From: DASQUK01 sp046723645 | GTDB lineage: Bacteria > Actinomycetota > Acidimicrobiia > Acidimicrobiales > VFJN01 | Length of the DNA stretch: 14,186 nt | Reading direction: 5' to 3' | Assembly (NCBI GenBank): GCA_046723645.1 | Contig: JBKOUY010000106.1 | Location: 1 to 14,186 of the forward strand | Part shown: positions 1 to 5,687 of the stretch, piece after piece | How the letters are laid out: the number at the start of each line of letters is the position of its first letter | Position numbering within the stretch: the stretch's first letter is position 1 | Translations under genes and position numbers: made by a program | The notes under the pieces: generated by a model | Databases searched by the model: none | What the model saw: the letters and a program-made list of their open reading frames with translations, nothing else | What the model was told of the DNA's origin: nothing

Positions 1-14
1 GCACTCAGTTGCCT

Positions 15-69
15 GTCGCTCGACCGGCGGAGCCGGATCGAGCGACGGCGGGGGCTCCGGCGGAGCCTC
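15..69 (-). terminator. Tandem GC hairpins downstream of livF
   Basis: Two adjacent inverted repeats lie after the livF stop. The first pairs 15-23 with 38-46 (9 perfect bp), with four further pairs inside (24-27 with 33-36, one bulged A). The second pairs 53-58 with 62-67 around a 3-nt loop, extendable by a G-U and a G-C pair to 51-69. No U-tract follows on the minus strand, so this is a hairpin-only terminator candidate of the kind often proposed in GC-rich actinobacteria. A role in transcript protection is also possible. Confidence 0.45.
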
Positions 70-71
70 TG

Positions 72-113
72 CCCCCCGCTCCCCCCGCCCGCGGTCACTG
101 CACCCCGCGTCCC
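72..113 (-). other. G-rich tract (possible G-quadruplex) in the livF 3' region
   Basis: On the minus strand, five runs of three to six guanines occur at 113-111, 106-103, 90-88, 86-81 and 77-72. They are separated by loops of 4, 12, 1 and 3 nt. The tract lies between the livF stop and the hairpins, so it would be in the livF mRNA 3' region. Folding is inferred from the run pattern only. No coding sequence is evident in 1-149. Confidence 0.3.
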
Positions 114-149
114 GCGACACCTGGTCTGCGGGTCGACCGCCCCGGTGGG

Positions 150-917
150 TCAGTCGACTCGGGCTAGGGTCCCCAGGTAGAGCTCTATGACCTTGGGGTC
201 GTTGAGCAGCGCGTCGCCCTTGTCGGTGTAGGCGTTGCGGCCCTGGTCGAGCACGTAGCCCCGGTGGCAGATCTGCAGGCAGCGGTTGGCGTTCTGCTCG
301 ACCATCACGATGGAGACGCCCGCCTCGTTGATCCGGCGGCAGTTGATGAAGACCTCGTCCTGGTAGGCGGGCGACAGGCCGGCCGAGGGCTCGTCGAGCA
401 GCAGGACCCTGGGGTCCATCATCACCGCCCGCCCCAGCGACAGCATCTGCCGTTCGCCGCCCGACAGCGACCCGGCGCGTTGGGTCCGGCGCTCGGCCAG
501 CCGCGGGAACATCGTCGTCACGACTTCGAAGCGCTCGCCGAAGTCCTTGGGCCTCAGGTAGATGCCCATCTCGAGGTTCTCGCGGACGGTGAGCTGCGGG
601 AACACATTCTCCGTCTGGGGCACGTAGCCGATGCCCATCGACACCAGCTTGTGCGCCTTCATGCCGGTCACCTCTCGGCCGTCGTAGACCACCTTGCCGT
701 CGCGCACCGGGATGAGCCCGAAGAGCGCCTTGACGAGGGTGGACTTGCCGGCGCCGTTGGGCCCGATGACGCCGATCAGCTCGCCGGCGAACAGCTCGAG
801 GTTGGTGCCGTTGAGGATGTTCACCCCCGGCACGTAGCCCGCCACGATGTCGATCGCCGCGAGCAGCGGTGCCGAGTCGCTCTTTGCCGAGCCGTCGGCC
901 ACTGCGCCGTCGGTCAT
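150..917 (-). CDS. livF: Branched-chain amino acid ABC transporter ATP-binding protein LivF
   Basis: One of the two cytoplasmic ATPases that power a branched-chain amino acid (HAAT-family) importer. The 255-residue product has Walker A GPNGAGKST at residues 52-60, the Q-loop Gln at 101, the signature LSGGE at 151-155, and Walker B VLLLDE at 171-176 followed by PSAGLSP. The VEQNA segment at 207-211, with Gln at the usual switch-His position, and the short C-terminus ending soon after ELYLG are typical of LivF rather than LivG. The ATG at 917 was chosen because its A of ATG lies in an ATGA overlap with the livG stop, implying translational coupling. The frame stays open far upstream, but that stretch is antisense-like shadow over livG. 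The first 17 residues or so are a low-complexity extension before the ABC fold. It is the last gene of the liv operon. The exact substrate cannot be read from the ATPase. Confidence 0.93.
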   Translation of the reverse strand: MTDGAVADGSAKSDSAPLLAAIDIVAGYVPGVNILNGTNLELFAGELIGVIGPNGAGKSTLVKALFGLIPVRDGKVVYDGREVTGMKAHKLVSMGIGYVPQTENVFPQLTVRENLEMGIYLRPKDFGERFEVVTTMFPRLAERRTQRAGSLSGGERQMLSLGRAVMMDPRVLLLDEPSAGLSPAYQDEVFINCRRINEAGVSIVMVEQNANRCLQICHRGYVLDQGRNAYTDKGDALLNDPKVIELYLGTLARVD

Positions 918-1846
918 TGGGCCTCCTCGCGCACCTGCTCCTCGGCCTCGATCGCCTGCTCCGCCTCGGCCAGCTGCTTGTCCTGCTCGGTGCGATCCAG
1001 CGGTGTGCCGTGGTGGGCGCCGAGGTAGGCGTCGATGACCCGCGGGTTGGTCACGATCGACGAGTGGCGACCCTCGGCGATCAGCAGGCCCTCGGACATC
1101 ACCACCACCCAGTCGCTGATGGTGCGCACGACGTCCATGTCGTGCTCGATGAACAGCACCGTGAGGCCCTCTTCGCGCAGCCCCTCGACGTGGCCGATGA
1201 TCGACTGGGCCAGCGCCGGGTTCACGCCGGCCATCGGCTCGTCCAGCATCACCAGCTGCGGCTGCACCATCAACGCGCGGGCCATCTCGAGCAGCTTGCG
1301 CTGGCCCCCGGACAGGGTGCCGGCGAACTCGTTGCGCATGTGGGCGAGGTTGAACCGCTCCAGCAGCGCCTCGGCCCGCTCCTCGATGTCCCGCTCCTGG
1401 TCGCGCCACAACGGGCGCAGCAGGGCTCGGAAGAAGTTCTCGCCTATCTGACCGGTGGCACCCAGCTTCATGTTGTCGATCACGCTGAGGCGCGACAGGG
1501 CCTTGGTGAGCTGGAACGTCCGCACCATGCCGCGGCGCGCCACGCGGTGGCCGGGCAGGCCGGTGATGTCGTCGCCGTCGAACGACCACGTCCCGGTGTT
1601 GGCGTGGTCGAAGCCGGTCAGGACGTTGAAAAAGGTGGTCTTGCCCGCACCGTTGGGCCCGATCAGCGCCGTTATGGACCCGCGCTGGATCTCGAAGTGG
1701 TCGACGTTGACCGCCATCAGGCCCCCGAAGCGACGGGTCACGCTGTCGGCGACGAGGATGGGATCGGCCTTCGGCGAGCCCGGCTCCTCGGCAACCGCTT
1801 CGAACGGGTCGACCGCGACCTTGGTGAACGCCGTGCCGGTACTCAT
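914..1846 (-). CDS. livG: Branched-chain amino acid ABC transporter ATP-binding protein LivG
   Basis: The second ATPase of the importer. The 310-residue product shows Walker A GPNGAGKT at 63-70, signature LSGGQ at 178-182, Walker B LVMLDE at 198-203 followed by PMAGVNP (the usual LivG D-loop wording), and the switch His at 235 in the IEHDMDVV segment. The DAYLG motif that normally ends LivG is at 272-276. Two extensions make it longer than the usual ~255 residues: about 28 residues ahead of the ABC fold, and about 34 after DAYLG that are rich in Glu, Gln and Ala and probably form a charged helix. The ATG at 1846 overlaps the livM stop by 4 nt (ATGA), and its own stop overlaps the livF start in the same way. 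The family call is very secure; the role of the extensions is unknown. Confidence 0.93.
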   Translation of the reverse strand: MSTGTAFTKVAVDPFEAVAEEPGSPKADPILVADSVTRRFGGLMAVNVDHFEIQRGSITALIGPNGAGKTTFFNVLTGFDHANTGTWSFDGDDITGLPGHRVARRGMVRTFQLTKALSRLSVIDNMKLGATGQIGENFFRALLRPLWRDQERDIEERAEALLERFNLAHMRNEFAGTLSGGQRKLLEMARALMVQPQLVMLDEPMAGVNPALAQSIIGHVEGLREEGLTVLFIEHDMDVVRTISDWVVVMSEGLLIAEGRHSSIVTNPRVIDAYLGAHHGTPLDRTEQDKQLAEAEQAIEAEEQVREEAQ

Positions 1847-2835
1847 CGCGCATCCAACATGAGCTCACGCCGATCGCCGAAGATGCCCTGGGGTCGGAAG
1901 ATCATCAGCAGCACCAGGCCCAGGCCCACCAGCATCAGGCGCACCTGGGCCACCTGGTTGCTGCTGATCAGGCTGGTCGATATGTACCCGTTGTCGACGA
2001 GCTCGTTGAGCAGCCCCTCGGTGAAGACGATCAAGGCCCACAGGATCATCGCGCCCACCACCGGGCCCCAGATGCGTGCGGTCCCGCCAAGGATGAGTGC
2101 GACGTACGCATAGAACGTCTGCGCCGGGGTGAAGTTGCCCGGGATCACCGACCCCTGCTGGATGACGAGGAACATTCCGCCGAAGGCGCCGATCACGCCG
2201 CCGACGATCAGGCTCTGCATCTTGTAGGCGAACACGTTCTTGCCGAGCGCCCGAACGGCGTCCTCGTCCTCGCGGATCGCCTTGAGGACGCGGCCCCACG
2301 GGCTGCGCATCAACAGCCAGACGACGAGCACCGCCAGGAGCACCAGCCCCCATCCCACGACGATGTTCCACGTGGCCGGGGCGTTGAACTTGAGGAACCC
2401 GATCCCGTAGTTGCCCCGCGAAAACGGGTTGAGGTCGGTGTAGTCGTCGTTGTAGCCGGACAGGCCGTCGGACCCGCCCGTGGTGTCGCGGAAGGACGGC
2501 GCCATGATCGTCAACCGCAGGATCTCTCCCGTGGCGATGGTGACGATGGCCAGGTAGTCGGCGCGCAGGCGGAGGGTTGGCACGCCGAGCAGGGCGGCCA
2601 GCGCGACCGCTGCGCCGATGCCGATCAGCACGCCGACCCAGAGCGGCACACCGAACTCGAGGACGCTGATCGCCACGCCGTAGCCGCCGACGGCCATGAA
2701 GGCGACCTGGCCAAAGTTGAGCAGGCCGGTGTAGCCGAAGTGCACGTTGAGCCCGATGGCGGCCAACGCGAACACCGCCGTGAGCGGCCTGAACGCCTGG
2801 GAGATCGAGTTGTCGAGAATCGTGCCCCAATCCAT
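1843..2835 (-). CDS. livM: Branched-chain amino acid ABC transporter permease LivM
   Basis: An integral membrane permease pairing with LivH. The 330-residue protein has many hydrophobic segments and the BPD_transp_2 hallmarks: NFGQVAFMAVGGY at 40-52, LRADYLAIVTIATGEI at 90-105, a cytoplasmic coupling (EAA-like) loop WGRVLKAIREDEDAVRALGKN starting near 180, and ARIWGPVVGA near 253. The C-terminal FRPQGIFGDRRE is typical of LivM. A hydrophilic loop near 115-148 separates two membrane blocks and probably faces outward. The ATG at 2835 sits 9 nt after the livH stop, with AGGGG overlapping the end of livH as a good ribosome binding site. The stop overlaps the livG start. The length is normal for the shorter LivM forms. 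Confidence 0.93.
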   Translation of the reverse strand: MDWGTILDNSISQAFRPLTAVFALAAIGLNVHFGYTGLLNFGQVAFMAVGGYGVAISVLEFGVPLWVGVLIGIGAAVALAALLGVPTLRLRADYLAIVTIATGEILRLTIMAPSFRDTTGGSDGLSGYNDDYTDLNPFSRGNYGIGFLKFNAPATWNIVVGWGLVLLAVLVVWLLMRSPWGRVLKAIREDEDAVRALGKNVFAYKMQSLIVGGVIGAFGGMFLVIQQGSVIPGNFTPAQTFYAYVALILGGTARIWGPVVGAMILWALIVFTEGLLNELVDNGYISTSLISSNQVAQVRLMLVGLGLVLLMIFRPQGIFGDRRELMLDAR

Positions 2836-2844
2836 GGCGCGCCC

Positions 2845-4164
2845 CTAACCGACCCGTTCCGCCTGGCCCAGGATGCCCTGCGGCCGCACCAGCAGGATCA
2901 GCACCAAGATGCTCAGGGCGACAACGGTCTTGAACTCCGAAGGGATCCACAGCGTCGACACCTCGACGGCGACACCGACCACCAGGCTGCCGACGAGCGC
3001 CCCGTAGGCGGACCCCAGGCCGCCCAGCACAACGCCCGCGAACATCAACAACAGCAGCTGGAACCCCATCTGCCAGGTCACCTCCTGCGACAGGCCGTGG
3101 AGGATCCCGCCGAGCGCCGCCAGGCCGGCGCCGGCCGCCCACACGAAGTTGATGACTCGGTCGACGTCGATGCCCGACGACTCCGATAGGTCGCGGTTGT
3201 CGGACACCGCCCGCATCGCCTTGCCCATGCGTGTCTGTTGGATGAACAGGGCCACGCCGATCAGCACGACCAGCGAGATCACGATCGTCCACACGTCGCG
3301 CGGCACGATGCGCAGGGCCCCGAACTCCCAGCTGGTCTGCTCCGTGAACTCCCGGTAGCCACGCGGGAAGCCGGTGAACTGGAACAGGAAGATGTAGCGC
3401 ACCAGGAGCCCCGCGCCGATGCTGATCACCATCATGGCGATGAGGCCCGTTCCCCGGTTGCGCAACGGCCGCCAGAAGCCGCGGTCGACCAGCGACCCCG
3501 TCAGAGCCGCGAGCGCGATCGCGATCGGGGCCGCCACCAGCATCGGCCAGCCGATGGTGACGTTGAAGATGAAGGCGAGGATCGCCCCGTAGGTCACCAG
3601 CTCACCGTGGGCGAAGTTCACCAATCCGGTGGTGCCGAAGATCAGTGAGAGGCCGATGGCGGCCATCCCGAGCACCAGCCCGAAGCGGATGCCCTGGACG
3701 GTGAGGCGGACGAAGCGCTCGAATCCGTTGGCCACCTCCCGACCGCCGAAGCCGGCGGTCAGGGCGAACAGCACGGCACGTGCGCGGCCGGCGCTCATCT
3801 CGAACGTGAGGGTGGTGCGGTCCTCGTCCTGCAGCGTCACGCCCTCGGGCAGCGTGTCGGGATCGATCGTGACCGTGTAGCGGCCGGGACCGGGAAGTGG
3901 GACCTCCCATTGACCGTCCTCGTCGCTGGCAACGGTGTCGATCTCCTGGCCGTCGGCGGTCTCGACGGTGACGTCCACGCCCTCGGCGAAGGCGTCCTCC
4001 CCGCTCTCGGTCTCGTACCGCAGCGTGCCGCGGACGACCTCCCCACCGGCCTGTTCAGCACCGGTTGGCTCGCGGGGCTGGGCGGAAGCCTGCGGTGCAC
4101 GTGACACCAGCGCCAGCGTCGCCATCACGCTGGCGCCGAGCAGCAGCGCCACGGCCTTCCTCAT
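2845..4164 (-). CDS. livH: LivH-type permease with N-terminal signal peptide and fused extracytoplasmic beta-domain
   Basis: The permease half (from about residue 146 of 439) is LivH. It contains GTTGLVNFAHGE near 177-188, a coupling loop MGKAMRAVSDNRDLSESSGID, and a C-terminal VRPQGILGQ. Ahead of it is an unusual extension. Residues 1-28 look like a signal peptide (basic MRK start, hydrophobic core, ASA-Q cleavage-like site). Residues ~43-136 look like a beta-sandwich of the Cna-B or carboxypeptidase-regulatory type: a GTLRY strand, GVDVTVETADGQE, DEDGQWEVPLPGPGRYTVTI, then a final strand. Usual LivH proteins are ~290-310 residues; long UrtB urea permeases are a known precedent for an extracytoplasmic N-terminal extension. 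I chose ATG 4164, not the upstream in-frame ATG at 4254, because it has a strong ribosome binding site and begins a signal peptide. It is first in the liv operon. The domain assignment is by eye and the fused function is unknown. Confidence 0.88.
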   Translation of the reverse strand: MRKAVALLLGASVMATLALVSRAPQASAQPREPTGAEQAGGEVVRGTLRYETESGEDAFAEGVDVTVETADGQEIDTVASDEDGQWEVPLPGPGRYTVTIDPDTLPEGVTLQDEDRTTLTFEMSAGRARAVLFALTAGFGGREVANGFERFVRLTVQGIRFGLVLGMAAIGLSLIFGTTGLVNFAHGELVTYGAILAFIFNVTIGWPMLVAAPIAIALAALTGSLVDRGFWRPLRNRGTGLIAMMVISIGAGLLVRYIFLFQFTGFPRGYREFTEQTSWEFGALRIVPRDVWTIVISLVVLIGVALFIQQTRMGKAMRAVSDNRDLSESSGIDVDRVINFVWAAGAGLAALGGILHGLSQEVTWQMGFQLLLLMFAGVVLGGLGSAYGALVGSLVVGVAVEVSTLWIPSEFKTVVALSILVLILLVRPQGILGQAERVG

Positions 4165-4167
4165 GGA

Positions 4168-4177
4168 CCCTCCCTCT
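4168..4177 (-). promoter_or_regulatory. Ribosome binding site deciding the livH start
   Basis: The minus strand reads AGAGGGAGGG and then TCC before the ATG at 4164. This purine-rich Shine-Dalgarno is among the strongest in the window, and it supports the start at the signal peptide over the longer in-frame alternative at 4254. Confidence 0.7.
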
Positions 4178-4189
4178 GCACGGGCGGGC

Positions 4190-4218
4190 ATTGTAGGTGG
4201 ACCTGTCCAGCGCAAGTC
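4190..4218 (-). promoter_or_regulatory. Candidate liv operon promoter with internal palindrome
   Basis: On the minus strand a good -10 box, TACAAT, lies at 4195-4190. It would start transcription near 4183 and give a leader of about 20 nt carrying the livH ribosome binding site. The hexamer 17 nt upstream (GACTTG, 4218-4213) is a poor -35. The 12-nt near-palindrome TGGAC-CT-GTCCA (4198-4209) sits in the spacer, where a repressor could act. The rest of the hemQ-livH gap (4165-4359) holds no gene that I can see. Confidence 0.4.
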
Positions 4219-4359
4219 TATTTCCTGGCACGGCGTGGCGCAGGACCAACACATCTGCTACCCGCCGGGGAGAATTCCGTGACGATTCGTGCGGCGCAAG
4301 CTGCGACGTAGTCGCGATTGGTCTGCAGGGTCGCCGCCGTGGTTGACGCGCGATATTTC

Positions 4360-5046
4360 TCAGCCGGCGACGCCGACCGCGGCGAGCACCTCGTCGAGCG
4401 TCGCGACGACGCCGGTGACGAAGGGCCCGAACTCCGCGTACCGGGCCGAAACCTCGTCGAAGCGCATCGTGTAGACGCACTCCTTGAGGTCGTCGGGATG
4501 GACCGCGAACAGCGTGACGCCCCACTCGTGGTCGTCGATCCCGGTGGAGCCGGTGACGAGCTGGAGCACGCGCCCAGCGAACGTCCGACCCACACCCCCG
4601 TGCCCGAGCATGAGCTGCTCGCGGGCCTCGTACGGCAGCTCGTACCAGTTGTGCTCCGCACCGCGGCGCTTGGACATCGGGTAGAAGCAGAACGCCGGCT
4701 TTCCCTCGGGCGGCAGCTGCGGGTAGAGCCGGGCCTGCTTGCGTTCCTCGGGCATGCCCGCCGCGTACTCCGACACCTCGGTCAGCGACACATAGCTGTC
4801 GACGACGTCGAGGCCGGCGGCCGCGATCTCGGTCTGGAACCGGCGCAGCCGCCAGATGTCCGGGCCGAGCGCCAGCAGGCACAGGTCGGCCTTGTGCCCG
4901 AGGATCGCGACGGGGACCACCTGGTGTGCGTCGGCCTCGAGCGACTTGACGGCCGCAGAGATGGCGCCGGCGTCGGCGCCCGGCGGGGCGGCGCAGAACA
5001 GGTGCACGACGTTCCAGCCGGTGGTGGGTGCGAGTGGACCAGGCAC
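4360..5046 (-). CDS. hemQ: Coproheme decarboxylase HemQ/ChdC (chlorite dismutase superfamily)
   Basis: Catalyses the last step of the coproporphyrin-dependent heme pathway: peroxide-dependent decarboxylation of two propionates of coproheme to give heme b in the cytoplasm. The 228-residue length is normal. The diagnostic FYPMSKRR motif is at 121-128. Tyr122 and Lys126 match, by motif spacing, the catalytic Tyr145 and Lys149 described in Staphylococcus aureus HemQ. His149 in MLGHGGVGR is the expected proximal heme ligand. GSTGIDDHEWGVTLFA (166-181) and VYTMRFDEVSARYAEFG (191-207) are family signatures. These identify a decarboxylase rather than a true chlorite dismutase. The start is GTG 5046, with TAGCCT 6 nt upstream, suggesting a leaderless mRNA. 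It is divergent from the lipoprotein gene with 54 bp between starts. No other heme gene is in view. Confidence 0.93.
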   Translation of the reverse strand: MPGPLAPTTGWNVVHLFCAAPPGADAGAISAAVKSLEADAHQVVPVAILGHKADLCLLALGPDIWRLRRFQTEIAAAGLDVVDSYVSLTEVSEYAAGMPEERKQARLYPQLPPEGKPAFCFYPMSKRRGAEHNWYELPYEAREQLMLGHGGVGRTFAGRVLQLVTGSTGIDDHEWGVTLFAVHPDDLKECVYTMRFDEVSARYAEFGPFVTGVVATLDEVLAAVGVAG

Positions 5047-5052
5047 GACCCG

Positions 5053-5058
5053 AGGCTA
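5053..5058 (-). promoter_or_regulatory. Candidate leaderless -10 element of hemQ
   Basis: TAGCCT on the minus strand fits TANNNT and ends 6 nt before the hemQ GTG, placing the transcription start at or next to the start codon. No clear Shine-Dalgarno is present and the -35 region (near 5076-5082) is weak. Confidence 0.4.
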
Positions 5059-5088
5059 CCGAGATCGGTGCTCCGGACCCGACCGTGC

Positions 5089-5094
5089 CAGACT
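5089..5094 (+). promoter_or_regulatory. Candidate leaderless -10 element of the lipoprotein gene
   Basis: CAGACT fits NANNNT and ends 6 nt before the GTG at 5101. There is no Shine-Dalgarno: the bases between are C-rich. No convincing -35 is seen. It faces the hemQ -10, so the two promoters would share the same ~50 bp. Confidence 0.3.
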
Positions 5095-5100
5095 CCCCCG

Positions 5101-5667
5101 GTGCCCAGGTTCCGGATCGCAGCCACGATCGCAGCTGTCGCCGCCGTTGCGCTCGCCTCGGCGTGTGGCGACTCGAAGCCGACGTCGCGCGAGGCCGCGT
5201 CGGCGGAGACCGCGACGGCCGTGTGCGGCATGCTCAGGCGCTGGAACAACGAGATGGGCGACGCCCTGAACAGCACCTCGGATGCGATCACCGACGCCGA
5301 CGATCCGGCGACGGCCCCCGATGTGCTCCGCGACGGGTTCGACGACCTGATCCAGCTGGCGGAGGCGCACCAGGGCGAGGTCGACGAGCTCGAGCTCCCG
5401 GCCAGCAACGAGCGCGATCGCCTGCTGGAGGAGCTGCGAGACGGCGCCGACGAGGCCGTCGCCGCGCTGGAGGAGGAGCGCGCCGACATCGAGGACCTGC
5501 CGTCGATCGAGGTGTCGGACCAGCGGGGCGTCCTGGGGACCGCCTTCATCGCCGCCGAGCGCGCCGGCTCGGTGGTGGAGCCGGCGATCGGCACGTACGA
5601 CGACGAGGACCTCAAGGCCGCATTCGCCGCCAACGACGGCTGCGAGCACGTCATCCAGCCGTTCTGA
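5101..5667 (+). CDS. Putative secreted lipoprotein, function unknown
   Basis: I do not recognise a family. The 188-residue product starts at GTG with a basic, Ala/Val-rich signal segment ending in LASA-Cys22, a plausible though weak lipobox (Ala rather than Leu at -3). That predicts lipid anchoring on the outside of the membrane. The mature part is strongly acidic and helix-prone, with Glu/Asp/Ala/Leu-rich stretches at roughly 60-145. Two further cysteines, Cys42 near the start and Cys181 near the end, could form a disulfide closing a helical bundle. The frame is open far upstream (over the antisense of hemQ), but the signal peptide and the -10-like hexamer before 5101 fix the start. It is divergent from hemQ and convergent with the oxidoreductase gene at 5688. 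A role in heme or metal biology is suggested only by position. Confidence 0.75.
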   Translation: MPRFRIAATIAAVAAVALASACGDSKPTSREAASAETATAVCGMLRRWNNEMGDALNSTSDAITDADDPATAPDVLRDGFDDLIQLAEAHQGEVDELELPASNERDRLLEELRDGADEAVAALEEERADIEDLPSIEVSDQRGVLGTAFIAAERAGSVVEPAIGTYDDEDLKAAFAANDGCEHVIQPF

Positions 5668-5681
5668 CCGCCGGCCGGCGG
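5668..5681. terminator. GC palindrome between convergent genes
   Basis: A perfect 14-nt palindrome (CCGCCGG-CCGGCGG) begins directly after the lipoprotein stop and lies 6 nt from the stop of the convergent oxidoreductase gene. As RNA it could form a 5-bp stem with a 4-nt loop in either direction. There is no U-tract, so bidirectional termination is a guess. Confidence 0.35.
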
Positions 5682-5687
5682 GGCGGT

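Noticed and set aside
918..1868. Extension of the livF frame over livG
   Set aside because: The upstream translation is an Arg-rich frame-shifted reading of livG; the ABC fold begins only after the ATG at 917, which forms an ATGA overlap.
869..2113. Long plus-strand open frame opposite livG and livM
   Set aside because: It lies entirely antisense to well-supported liv genes, is rich in Arg/His/Gln as expected from reversed GC-rich codons, and has no recognisable domain.
1865..3292. Minus-strand frame of 475 codons across livM and livH
   Set aside because: Out-of-frame shadow of livM and livH with Arg/Gly/Pro-rich composition.
4165..4254. Earlier in-frame ATG for livH
   Set aside because: It would put about 30 residues before an obvious signal peptide and ignore the strong ribosome binding site before ATG 4164.
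4303..4315. Small inverted repeat GCGAC-GTA-GTCGC after hemQ
   Set aside because: Only a 5-bp stem with no U-tract; such repeats are common by chance in GC-rich DNA.
4360..5046. True chlorite dismutase activity for the HemQ-like protein
   Set aside because: The FYPMSKRR motif, with the Tyr and Lys used in coproheme decarboxylation, places it in the ChdC group of the superfamily.
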